From Bryobacteraceae bacterium (GTDB lineage Bacteria; Acidobacteriota; Terriglobia; Bryobacterales; Bryobacteraceae), in assembly GCA_025980435.1 (NCBI GenBank), contig JAICXK010000021.1:1-35111 (forward strand): 35,111 nt of DNA, read 5' to 3'. The number at the start of each line of letters is the position of its first letter. Position 1 is the stretch's first letter. The notes below the pieces were generated by a model that saw nothing but the letters and a program-made list of their open reading frames with translations, was not told the origin of the DNA and did not search any database. Below, piece after piece: positions 15,901 to 23,636 of the stretch. Both the position numbers and the translations under genes were made by a program.

Positions 15901-18900
15901 CTATTGCACCGCCTTGCTGGTGCAGGCAAGCCCGCTGAAATACTGCCGGTTAAATACTTGTGAGCTCTGTGCATCCAAGGCAAATCGGATTGCTGCCGGA
16001 TGGCCGTTAATCATTGACGTCTGGCCTGCCGAACTCTTCAAAATCCATTCCAACTGGAGCTGATTGCCCGAAGACTGCAGGGCCTCTCCGGAATCCAGGA
16101 AATGCCAGAGAGCCCAAAGCCCGGTTGTCTGAACCACACTGAGCTCTCCACCCCCTGCAAATCCAACTCCGAGCGATACTCCCTGAGCCGATCCCGGCCA
16201 GGAGAACGTCTGCGATTTGGGACCAGTCTTCAGGTCGGTGCTCAGGGTTTGGCCGTCGATGACCAGGGTCAGATGAGTTACGTCCTGCGAAGGCAGTACC
16301 TGCATCGAGAAGGTCAGGTTCGGCTGGGGCGCGTTCGCTGGGTACAGCGCTTGCGACATATGGGCTGCCCGGTTGAAGAAACGCAAAAAGGCCGGAGTGA
16401 CGGAGAGTTGCTGGCCCGCTGCCGGCGCGTATTCGCTGCCTGAGGGAATGAGATATTGCTTCAGACTGGCGTTATAAAGCTGCCACAAACGGCCGTCGTT
16501 CGGCTTGAGGAAATCGGTCACTTCTTGAAGAGTCGCCTCTGAGGCAGCGTGCGGGTTGAAGGGGTACTTCCTCAACATGGGCGCAATGGAAGCACATACA
16601 TTGCCCGCGGCGGCATTGATGGGGCCGGCCCCCGCGCCTCTAAGCAGTGGTGGAACGCGAGTGATCGGCTCACGAAGAATGTTCGCGGTCTTGTTCAGGA
16701 CCACCGTTTTCGGATCATTGGGATCCGGCGCAAAGTTGAAAGCAAGCGTGGTCACGGCATTCTGCGCTTGGGTTGCCGCGTTGTTCGCCGCGGTCACATT
16801 GTTCGGATCGGCCCGGTCAATCGGCCCAACGGCTTGCAGCGCGCCCTGCAGCGTGCCGAGGCTCTGCATGTAAGTGCCATTGCCCTGGCCTACCAGCGGC
16901 TTGTCGAAACAACCCGGCGGAGTAACAAACTGAACCGGTTGGAATGCCTGCGGAGGCAGTTGCTTGTTTGCGGCGGTGTTGTCGGACGCCACGCAAAACA
17001 CTTGGAGCAGCGGTGATTTGGGACTCGTCATCTGCTGGAGCTTATTAGCAGCATCCGGCACGCTCGAATAACCTACAACGGCCGTTGCGTTCAGATAGGA
17101 CTGCCAGGTTTTTTCGAATTCCTGGTTGTAACGGCTCGAAATATGACCGAGCACAGTTCGGCGATCGAAATTTCCGAGCGCCTGTTCGCCCAACACCCAG
17201 GTCTCGCCGTAAAGATATTTCTCCGGGTCCTGCAGTTGTTTTGCAAAATTCGCATACCCTGCCTTCGTGAAAGCAGGATCGACCTTATAGCCGTTAATAA
17301 TGGTTTCGCGAGAACCCGGAAAATCGACGTTGAAGATGATCGGCTTGAGGCCGGTTCCTGCTGCCACCAGCATGGCCTGATAGACGCGTTCCTCAAGTGG
17401 CAACTTATTCAGATACGCGCGCGCTGTGTCTACGGCATTCGCATCGGGCGTCGCAAATCTGGGGTACGGATTGCTATCCGCCAGGTGTTCGGCATAAAAC
17501 TGGAAATTCTGGCGCGCCAGGTCCTGTCTTTGCGTGTCCACCTGCTGATCCTGTTGCCAGTGCTGCATCAGCACCGGTGTTAGAAACTCCGGCGTGCTCT
17601 TTTCGTGGTGGTTTGTGGTGATGAGATAGGCTTTCAGAGAATCATAAACATACCGGTAACCTTGCGCGTCGTAGTTCTCGGGTTTGCTGCATATGCCGGT
17701 GAGCGTTTGCTGCGTGGGCGTTAGCAGTAGCTTGCGGAAATAGGCAAAATAGGTGGTCTGCAGCGGCTCGCGAATCGAATCGCCGGCGTAAAGAAACAGA
17801 TCGTAGCTGAACGGGACGCCATTCTTTGCATACCCATCGAGGATGGCTAGCGTGTCCTTGACACGCGTCAGCTGTTCAAGGGAATCGACCGAGGCGAGTT
17901 GGCCGGATGCCAGGCTGATCGATGGGATCCCCCGGGCGGAGCTTACTGCATCGTCAACCAGTCTGCTGTTATTCCGGTAGGAGATGATCCACCAGGCGCA
18001 AAGGAACAGGCCAAGAGATGCGATGGCGCCAAGCAGAATGCGGCGGGCCACATAAACTTTTACATTGCGCTGCGCGATAACGCCTGCGGGCCGGTCTGCC
18101 AGGATGACATCGGGGAACAGGTGTCTCAGGAAGACCCATTGCGGGATTTTGCGTGAACCGGGTTCGCGCACTTCCGCGGCCATGCGGCTGGGTGCGGGCC
18201 CGCGCGTAAAGATTCGGGTTGCGCCCACATCGAAGTCTTGATGATCATCGGCAACCACTTGGGCGGCTGGTGTAAGATCCGCAACGCTGACCGGCCGCAC
18301 ACCGGTGAAATAGAAACCTCTGAGAAAGGGGCTTGTCCCCAATTGGCTGGGACGGCAAATATCCACCAGGAACTGCACCAGGAGGGAACGCAGCTTTGCA
18401 AACTCGCGCGGAAATTCGTAGATATTAGGGAGCCTGGCGGGGTCATGTTCGCGGCCTAGGTACGCGCGGCGCTTGTCCGCAAGCGAATAGTACAAATCCT
18501 GAAAGGCTTCGGAGAGATGACGAGTCTGCTGCTCGGCGTAAACCCCTTGGCCCGTGTCCGCCAGCAGAGGAAGGGTGACCCCGAGAATTTCGGACGCCTC
18601 CGCTTCGGTCAGGTTTTCAACGAAGTCGCGGAAATAGGGGATCTTGTCGGCCTTCGTGAACAACACGTAAACCGGGAAGCTCGAACCCAACTCCTGCGAA
18701 AGCTCGTTTAGAACGCCCTGAAACTGGCGTGCCTTTGCGGCGAGCGCCTCCGCGCCTCCGGTTTGCAGAAAGGTCTCGCAATCCACCGTGAAGAGCACGG
18801 CGCGCGTGGCGGGGACCTTGGCCGCCAGCACCGCATTCATCCGGACCGGCGGCAGCTTCTTAAAGAGCTTTCGACGGGTGGCAGCGTCGGCAAGAACCGC

Positions 18901-19371
18901 GCCGGAGGGGTCAATGAAGAGACAGTTGCGTGCATACCAGAGAATCACGCCGCGGGTGGGCGCAACCGTGGCGTCCTGAAAAGCCTGTCCGGCAAGCAAC
19001 TCCGGCTCAAGTCCGGATTTTGCAACAATGCTCGTTTTGGCGGCACCGCTGTCGCCGAGGATGAACACGGCCGGCAGCGACTCCAGCCGCTTATTACCCG
19101 TTGCAGCTTGTATCCGCCGCGAGGCTTCCGCGAAATTGTGATCGAGTTCGGCAGCGGCATCGGCAGATGCGCCTGGCGGCGTGTCGGTTTGTCCCTTGGG
19201 GCGCAGCAGGAGATAGCCAATAAAGCCAATGATGCCTATAAACGAAAGCCCAACTCGCAAATAGTGCAGAGCCGGAGGCTTCAGGCCGACCCACGGGCCC
19301 AGAAACCAACTGAAGGCGAGCCAGATGACCAGCACGAGAATGGCGATCCAGACAGAGCGGGTGAATTTCAT
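15901..19371 (-). CDS. tssM: Type VI secretion inner-membrane protein TssM (IcmF)
   Basis: 1156 residues, normal for TssM. Two N-terminal membrane helices (about residues 7-25 and 40-57) are followed by a cytoplasmic NTPase-like domain with an intact Walker A (GDSGAAKTS, residues 106-114) and LFTVDCETFL as a Walker B candidate. A third helix lies around 440-460 (ILLGAIASLGLFLCAWWII), and a large periplasmic part contains the IcmF-related and C-terminal beta domains. It forms the trans-envelope complex with TssL. An ATG overlapping a 36-codon frame downstream of tssL (ATGA), plus GAGG eight bases upstream, suggests coupled translation. No tssJ lipoprotein gene is seen nearby. Confidence 0.95.
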   Translation of the reverse strand: MKFTRSVWIAILVLVIWLAFSWFLGPWVGLKPPALHYLRVGLSFIGIIGFIGYLLLRPKGQTDTPPGASADAAAELDHNFAEASRRIQAATGNKRLESLPAVFILGDSGAAKTSIVAKSGLEPELLAGQAFQDATVAPTRGVILWYARNCLFIDPSGAVLADAATRRKLFKKLPPVRMNAVLAAKVPATRAVLFTVDCETFLQTGGAEALAAKARQFQGVLNELSQELGSSFPVYVLFTKADKIPYFRDFVENLTEAEASEILGVTLPLLADTGQGVYAEQQTRHLSEAFQDLYYSLADKRRAYLGREHDPARLPNIYEFPREFAKLRSLLVQFLVDICRPSQLGTSPFLRGFYFTGVRPVSVADLTPAAQVVADDHQDFDVGATRIFTRGPAPSRMAAEVREPGSRKIPQWVFLRHLFPDVILADRPAGVIAQRNVKVYVARRILLGAIASLGLFLCAWWIISYRNNSRLVDDAVSSARGIPSISLASGQLASVDSLEQLTRVKDTLAILDGYAKNGVPFSYDLFLYAGDSIREPLQTTYFAYFRKLLLTPTQQTLTGICSKPENYDAQGYRYVYDSLKAYLITTNHHEKSTPEFLTPVLMQHWQQDQQVDTQRQDLARQNFQFYAEHLADSNPYPRFATPDANAVDTARAYLNKLPLEERVYQAMLVAAGTGLKPIIFNVDFPGSRETIINGYKVDPAFTKAGYANFAKQLQDPEKYLYGETWVLGEQALGNFDRRTVLGHISSRYNQEFEKTWQSYLNATAVVGYSSVPDAANKLQQMTSPKSPLLQVFCVASDNTAANKQLPPQAFQPVQFVTPPGCFDKPLVGQGNGTYMQSLGTLQGALQAVGPIDRADPNNVTAANNAATQAQNAVTTLAFNFAPDPNDPKTVVLNKTANILREPITRVPPLLRGAGAGPINAAAGNVCASIAPMLRKYPFNPHAASEATLQEVTDFLKPNDGRLWQLYNASLKQYLIPSGSEYAPAAGQQLSVTPAFLRFFNRAAHMSQALYPANAPQPNLTFSMQVLPSQDVTHLTLVIDGQTLSTDLKTGPKSQTFSWPGSAQGVSLGVGFAGGGELSVVQTTGLWALWHFLDSGEALQSSGNQLQLEWILKSSAGQTSMINGHPAAIRFALDAQSSQVFNRQYFSGLACTSKAVQ

Positions 19372-19478
19372 CGGGGCTTCCTCAAAAGCGCAAAGGGCGC
19401 GGGCAGCGCCGCCAGATAAGGAGAGTCACTCGGCTTTCCGCGGCGCCTGCTGCGCTCCGTTTTGCGCGAGGCTCTCAT
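19368..19478 (-). CDS. Possible 36-residue basic peptide between tssL and tssM
   Basis: The frame starts with an ATG that overlaps the tssL stop (ATGA, 19475-19478) and ends with a TGA that overlaps the tssM ATG (ATGA, 19368-19371), so it fills the gap exactly. The peptide is strongly basic in its first half (MRASRKTERSRRRGKP) and more hydrophobic in its second (YLAALPAPFALLRKPR). I know of no T6SS gene like it. It may be a real small subunit, a ribosome-relay frame that couples tssL to tssM, or chance. Confidence 0.4.
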   Translation of the reverse strand: MRASRKTERSRRRGKPSDSPYLAALPAPFALLRKPR

Positions 19479-20206
19479 AGCCCCGTTCCCGCCGCTATCG
19501 TCCGCAACTCGCCCGCCGAAGAGGATAACGAGATTTTGAAAACTACAAACAGAATCACGGCCAGCACGAAACAGCCCACTGCGATCCACCCAAGCATGGG
19601 AATCCACCTGTCGCCGGCCGGCCTGATGGCTTGGGATGTGACCTGCCAGACCGGATCGGGCGGCACACCGCGAATCCTGCGGATCTTCTCTTCGATCTGC
19701 GAGGAAATGGAACGGACTTCGGCGGCGCCGGTAAAGCTGTAGCGTCCGCGGAAGCCAAGCAGAAGGCAAAGCTGGTAGAGTTCCAGGAGATCGGCCAGCG
19801 GTTGAGAATCCTGGCGGCTCAAGAGCCGCTCGACGTTCCGAAAGAAGATCTCGCCCGCCACATGCACGCCAAACAGCTCCTCCTGCAGTGGCTTGCGAGG
19901 CCAATCGGCAAAGATGGGATTCTGCGAGTTCAGAATGGATTCATCGAGGAAAGCCACTACCGCGAAGGTCGCGACGCGCACGTCCTCGGCGCTGTAACCA
20001 CGCCGCTGCGCTTCCTGCTCCGCGGTCTTCAAAGCGTTGCGGATCTGCGCCCGGAAGGTCTCGGGGTCAGCCACCCGCTGCCGATTCGCCCGTAGGCGCT
20101 CCACTACCGTGAGTGCCTCCTGAAAAAGGAGCGCTAAATTTTCGTAGCGCTTCGTAAGAGTATGCTGCGCCGGGGGCGGCGAGCCGCTCTGAGGTGTCGT
20201 AGCCAT
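19475..20206 (-). CDS. tssL: Type VI secretion inner-membrane protein TssL (DotU)
   Basis: 243 residues. The cytoplasmic helical domain has the DotU pattern: FRAQIRNALKTAEQEAQRRGY, VRVATFAVVAFLDESIL, LQEELFGVHVAGEIFF and LELYQLCLLLGFRGRY. A single C-terminal membrane helix (PMLGWIAVGCFVLAVILFVVF) anchors it. There is no OmpA/peptidoglycan-binding extension, so it is the short form. It binds TssM and, through the cytoplasmic hook, the baseplate protein TssK. It is 7 bases downstream of tssK, and its stop overlaps the ATG of the small frame before tssM. Confidence 0.94.
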   Translation of the reverse strand: MATTPQSGSPPPAQHTLTKRYENLALLFQEALTVVERLRANRQRVADPETFRAQIRNALKTAEQEAQRRGYSAEDVRVATFAVVAFLDESILNSQNPIFADWPRKPLQEELFGVHVAGEIFFRNVERLLSRQDSQPLADLLELYQLCLLLGFRGRYSFTGAAEVRSISSQIEEKIRRIRGVPPDPVWQVTSQAIRPAGDRWIPMLGWIAVGCFVLAVILFVVFKISLSSSAGELRTIAAGTGL

Positions 20207-20213
20207 GAAATCC

Positions 20214-21569
20214 TTAGGACTCGAGTAGAACTAGCAATTCCAGTTCCGGATGCGGAATGTCGCCGGGAACGTATACACCGACACGGCGCTTTTCCACCAG
20301 ATCGTCCCAGCAGGGGCCAACCCGGTTTAACGAGAAATATTGATTCGTAATCCGGGGAGAAAGCGAGGAGGGTGGACTGCTCACGTGCGACAACTGAAGC
20401 CCTGGCAGGGCCCGCTTCACAAGTTCCGGAACAAATCGGGATGAGCAGACCTTCACTAGAGCTGGAGTGCCGGTTATCAGCTCCGCCTCTCCAATGTTGG
20501 AACTGATGGAGAAGAACCAGCGCGACCGCCCAAAACATCGCGTATCGCTGATTTCACCCTCCCAGAAGTAACGGTCCACCTGCTCAAGCGGGATGGAGAC
20601 GCAGTTTGTCGGGATGACCAGTTCCAGGTGCTCGCGGATATGCCGGTCGAGCGGCTCAAAACAGGCCTGCAGATCCAGATGATCATAGACCGGAAGATCG
20701 GCGGGCGACGATTGCAGTCCGAACGTGCAAAGCGCGCCGCCTAACCGCAGCATCTCCATGAAAAGCTCTTCCGGATGGCCCTGCTTCGAAAGGTACAGAT
20801 GACGCAGTGCGGCGAGTCCGCTATTGACGGCATGAAGAAACCAGAAGCTTGCAATCTGCTGAGCCGACATTCCGCTCTGCTGGCGATCGTAGCCGCGGGT
20901 TGCGCCGGAAAACGAAGCGTTCTTCTGGGTCAGTATATCCATCAGGCGGCGCGTCATTCCCATCAAAGCTTCGCTTGCGCTGAAACGAAGCACGGGAGGA
21001 ATGAACTTCTCATCGAAGATGAAGTGTCCTGCGCCGTCACGTAGGATGCGCGCCACCGGATGCAGTTGCCAACCGTCACTCTTCTCGCCCTCGAACAGAA
21101 ATCGGATATTCTTCCGCCCGAAACGGACCGGCTTTTCGTCCCCGCCGGTGATTTCATCGAAGACCGGGTGCTCCTCGGCAATGAAGCGGGTCCCGTTCGA
21201 GGCGCCCTTAACATCCAGTGCGCAATTTCCGCCCAACTGCTTGCGCTGCGGCACGGCGAGAAATGCAAGCACAGAGTCGGACGTTGGAGGGAACAGCGGG
21301 TCTACGGCGCGGGGCTCGGGCAGCGGATCCGATGCCGGCATATCGAACAGCAGGCCGTCTTCGAAAACACCTCGTGCATGCGTCAGGACCAGCGTTCCGT
21401 TTCGAAGCGCCTCCGCATTCAGCTCATAGCCAAGAAAGCCGAACGGGCTGAACCATAGCGAGTCAGCCGCGAAATGGACGGCATCTTCGAAATAGCGGCT
21501 CTGGGCCTGAAAATGGTGTGGGCCCAGATACATGCCCTCTGACCAAACAATTCTTGAAAGATTTCGCAC
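20214..21569 (-). CDS. tssK: Type VI secretion baseplate protein TssK
   Basis: 451 residues, cytoplasmic. The N-terminal signature VWSEGMYLGPHHFQAQSRYFED (split here around residues 8-29) is diagnostic for TssK, and HPEELFMEMLRLGGALCTF is its typical helical neck/head region. TssK trimers connect the baseplate wedges to the TssL/TssM membrane complex. The start is GTG at 21569, right before the conserved signature. It is the first gene of the minus-strand operon tssK-tssL-tssM. No tssA, B, C, E, F, G, H or I genes are in the window, so the rest of the machine must lie elsewhere. Confidence 0.95.
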   Translation of the reverse strand: MRNLSRIVWSEGMYLGPHHFQAQSRYFEDAVHFAADSLWFSPFGFLGYELNAEALRNGTLVLTHARGVFEDGLLFDMPASDPLPEPRAVDPLFPPTSDSVLAFLAVPQRKQLGGNCALDVKGASNGTRFIAEEHPVFDEITGGDEKPVRFGRKNIRFLFEGEKSDGWQLHPVARILRDGAGHFIFDEKFIPPVLRFSASEALMGMTRRLMDILTQKNASFSGATRGYDRQQSGMSAQQIASFWFLHAVNSGLAALRHLYLSKQGHPEELFMEMLRLGGALCTFGLQSSPADLPVYDHLDLQACFEPLDRHIREHLELVIPTNCVSIPLEQVDRYFWEGEISDTRCFGRSRWFFSISSNIGEAELITGTPALVKVCSSRFVPELVKRALPGLQLSHVSSPPSSLSPRITNQYFSLNRVGPCWDDLVEKRRVGVYVPGDIPHPELELLVLLES

Positions 21570-21580
21570 AAAATATTCGT

Positions 21581-21610
21581 GGTTACCGACTTTCTATCAT
21601 AGTGGTAAAC
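21581..21610. promoter_or_regulatory. Possible operator in the tssK / repeat-protein divergent region
   Basis: GGTTACC and GGTAAAC form an imperfect inverted repeat flanking the near-palindrome CTATCATAG. The site lies 12 bases upstream of the tssK start in a 123-base divergent region. The symmetry is imperfect, so this is only a candidate site. Confidence 0.22.
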
Positions 21611-21663
21611 AAAGCATCGTCGCAGCGCGTAATCCGTATCCGCCTGCAACCGCTTGATTATCG

Positions 21664-21683
21664 TGACAGAACCGCGACTGTCA
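21664..21683 (+). promoter_or_regulatory. Inverted repeat abutting the Shine-Dalgarno of the repeat-protein gene
   Basis: TGACAG and CTGTCA are perfect complements with an 8-base spacer. The right arm touches the AAGGAG ribosome site (21683-21688) of the ATG at 21693. It could be an operator or an mRNA hairpin that limits translation. Confidence 0.35.
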
Positions 21684-21692
21684 AGGAGCGTT

Positions 21693-23117
21693 ATGGAGAC
21701 ACTCGAGTTCCTCGGGGGCAAATATCAGAAAACGGAGCAGATCGTTCCGGGTCCCGTGCAAACGTTTCGGGCCCGCGAAGCCGGTACCGGGCGCGAAGTA
21801 TTCGTGCATCGCGTATCTTGCACGGAAGAACAGGCCCAACAAACTGCCCTCTTGCGCATGCTGACGACCGTTCTGCTGCGCTCGTCGGAAGCGCGCAAAC
21901 TAGTGCTCGACTTTGGCGACGACCAGGGCTTCTGGTACGTAGTGACCGAAAGCGAGCCGCGCTGTCTTATCCTTCGCGAGTGGCTGCAATTCGAGCTCAA
22001 CCGGGCCGCCGGCTCCCCATCTGGCGAGGAGCGCGCGCCAGTAAATGCGGTTCCGAAGCAATCGCCGGCGGTAAAGCCGCAGGGGCCGCAACCGGATGAA
22101 TCTGAACCGGGCGAATTTACACGAATGTTTTCGGGCAGTCTACCGAAAGGCTCGAAGTCTGGATCGCCGCCATCCCTCAATGAGCCGGAAAAGCCCGCGG
22201 TTTCTCCTCCACCCCCCGCTTCCGCGCCAGGTGAGCCAGGGGAGTTTACTCGTGTCTTTCGGAGCTTTACTCCGCAAGCTGCGCGGCCCGAGCATTCCTC
22301 AACACCGGCGGCCGCGCCCAATGCGCCAAATGAGCCCGGTGAGTTCACCCGATTTTTTCAGGAGGGGTTGCCCCGCCCTGCCGACAAAGCGGCTCGGGGT
22401 CCGGAAATAAAGCGCGGTCCGGACAAACCATCGAGAGGTGGATTCGTACAGCGGCCGCATACGCCGATGCCGCCGGTTTCGCAGAAGGCTTCGGAGCCCG
22501 GTGAGTTTACGCGAATGTTCTCTCAGCCGAATGCCGAAGCGCCGAAGTCGGAAAACGTCTTCGCAGACTACCCAAATCCGAAACCCGATTCGCCGGGTCC
22601 CGTTTACCGGACCGACACGCCGAAGCCGCTAGAGTCCGACCGCCAGGAGCCTGGCGAATACACCAAAATCTTTGGCCCTGGCGTGAGCTCCCCCGCAGAG
22701 CAGCAGCCACAGGGGCCCATACCGGACGCTGCGGCTGCACCCGTCTCACTTGCGACGGACGATCCATTGCGCGGAACCAAGCCGCTGGGGGTGCCGCAGG
22801 CCGCCCCGTCGTTTGCTCCCAAGGGTCCCAGCGAGTACACCATGGTGATCCAGGGTAATCGGCCTGTCGGGGATGCAGGTCCGCCCCCCGCTCCGAGTGG
22901 TGGCCCTCCGAATCTCGCTCTGCCAAAGATTCCGGCTATTCCGCAGGTAAAAGCGCCCGCACTAAATGTGCCAAAACCTCCGGCCCTGCCCGCGCCTGCT
23001 CAGGCCGCGGCGGTTACTGCCCCTTCCAACAAGAAGCTGATCCTCTTTTTCGCAATTCTCGCCGTCCTTTCAATCGTGTTGATTCTGCTGGTCGTGCTGA
23101 TCGCGGTCAAGAAATGA
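21693..23117 (+). CDS. Membrane-anchored protein with half-kinase-like N-terminus and six EPGEFTRxF motifs
   Basis: 474 residues from the ATG at 21693, chosen for its AAGGAG site; an in-frame start at 21654 lacks one. Residues 1-103 resemble a protein-kinase N-lobe: a YQKTEQIVPGPVQTFRAREA strand pair, VFVHRV where the VAIK lysine would be (His instead), and FWYVVTESEPRCLILREWL as the hinge. No C-lobe or catalytic loop follows, so no kinase activity is expected. Residues 104-445 are Pro-rich and disordered-looking and hold six motifs with Thr at 143, 186, 219, 273, 324 and 383. Residues 446-474 are a C-terminal membrane helix ending in two lysines, a tail-anchor layout. It is divergent from tssK, and its stop overlaps the next gene (ATGA). 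I know of no named family; a T6SS regulatory or scaffold role is inferred. Confidence 0.72.
   Translation: METLEFLGGKYQKTEQIVPGPVQTFRAREAGTGREVFVHRVSCTEEQAQQTALLRMLTTVLLRSSEARKLVLDFGDDQGFWYVVTESEPRCLILREWLQFELNRAAGSPSGEERAPVNAVPKQSPAVKPQGPQPDESEPGEFTRMFSGSLPKGSKSGSPPSLNEPEKPAVSPPPPASAPGEPGEFTRVFRSFTPQAARPEHSSTPAAAPNAPNEPGEFTRFFQEGLPRPADKAARGPEIKRGPDKPSRGGFVQRPHTPMPPVSQKASEPGEFTRMFSQPNAEAPKSENVFADYPNPKPDSPGPVYRTDTPKPLESDRQEPGEYTKIFGPGVSSPAEQQPQGPIPDAAAAPVSLATDDPLRGTKPLGVPQAAPSFAPKGPSEYTMVIQGNRPVGDAGPPPAPSGGPPNLALPKIPAIPQVKAPALNVPKPPALPAPAQAAAVTAPSNKKLILFFAILAVLSIVLILLVVLIAVKK
22104..22850 (+). repeat. Six dispersed copies of a nine-residue peptide motif (EPGEFTRxF)
   Basis: Copies lie at 22104-22130 (EPGEFTRMF), 22233-22259 (EPGEFTRVF), 22332-22358 (EPGEFTRFF), 22494-22520 (EPGEFTRMF), 22647-22673 (EPGEYTKIF) and 22824-22850 (GPSEYTMVI). 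Spacing is 33 to 59 residues. Codons differ between copies (for example ttt/aca, ttt/act, ttc/acc, ttt/acg for F-T), so the peptide, not the DNA, is conserved. All have T with F or I at +3. Confidence 0.9.
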
Positions 23118-23629
23118 CGCCCAGACCCACGATTCGAGTCACTTTGGGAGCGGCCGCCGCTTTGCTGCTTTTCCTTCCGCTGCTGCTGGCGCAGACTGCC
23201 GGATCTCCACCGAGAACCGACTTCTCGGGTCGCTGGAGGATGGTCAAGGACCAAAGCAACTTTGGCGCCTTCCATGTGCCCGACATGATCGTTCGTGTCA
23301 TCGATCAGCACCTCCAGACGATGAATGTTCACACTGTTCAGACCAGCGGCGTCAAGACTTCCAGTTCCGATGTCTCTTATTTCACCGACGGATCGGTCAC
23401 GAAGAATGTCATTAACGGCCGTGAAGCAGAGAGCAAGGCGTTTTGGGACGGTCCCACCCTGGTGATCCGCACGAGCATGAAGGATTCGAAGGGCGAAGAG
23501 GAAGACATTGTGGACCGCTGGGATCTCTCTAAAGATGGAAACACGCTCACGGTTGCAAGCCGGATCAGCACACCGCGCGGGGGTGTAGATATGAAACTGG
23601 TCTGCACGAAGGAGAAAGTGGGCGGATAA
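23114..23629 (+). CDS. Secreted lipocalin-like small protein, coupled to the repeat protein
   Basis: 171 residues. It has a strong signal peptide (VTLGAAAALLLFLPLLLAQ). The mature part starts with DFSGRWRMVKDQSNFG and continues in alternating beta strands (LVIRTSMKDSKGEEEDIVDRWDLS, NTLTVASRISTPRG), the look of lipocalin-like or FSGxW beta-barrel proteins common in Acidobacteria. Ligand unknown, location periplasm or outer envelope. Its ATG overlaps the stop of the repeat protein (ATGA), so both are made from one message, and a joint envelope role is plausible. Confidence 0.72.
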   Translation: MTPRPTIRVTLGAAAALLLFLPLLLAQTAGSPPRTDFSGRWRMVKDQSNFGAFHVPDMIVRVIDQHLQTMNVHTVQTSGVKTSSSDVSYFTDGSVTKNVINGREAESKAFWDGPTLVIRTSMKDSKGEEEDIVDRWDLSKDGNTLTVASRISTPRGGVDMKLVCTKEKVGG

Positions 23630-23636
23630 GGCCGGC

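Noticed and set aside
18763-19419. 218-residue open frame on the plus strand inside tssM
   Set aside because: It lies wholly antisense to the strongly supported TssM N-terminus, has no recognisable domain and is Arg/Gly-rich as expected from GC-rich antisense.
19479-19904. Longer version (178 residues) of the small frame between tssL and tssM
   Set aside because: The upstream part is an out-of-frame reading of tssL; only the last 36 codons after the tssL stop could be independent.
15901-21569. Complete T6SS cluster
   Set aside because: Only tssK, tssL and tssM are here, plus PAAR and FHA-DcrB 9 kb away; sheath, tube, ClpV, VgrG and wedge genes are absent from the window.
21693-22001. Active Ser/Thr kinase at the start of the repeat protein
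   Set aside because: The VAIK lysine is replaced by His and there is no catalytic loop, DFG motif or C-lobe, so at most a pseudo N-lobe remains.
22104-22850. GEFTR copies as DNA repeats or a mobile element
   Set aside because: Copies differ at most third codon positions and the spacers are unrelated, so recent DNA duplication does not explain them.
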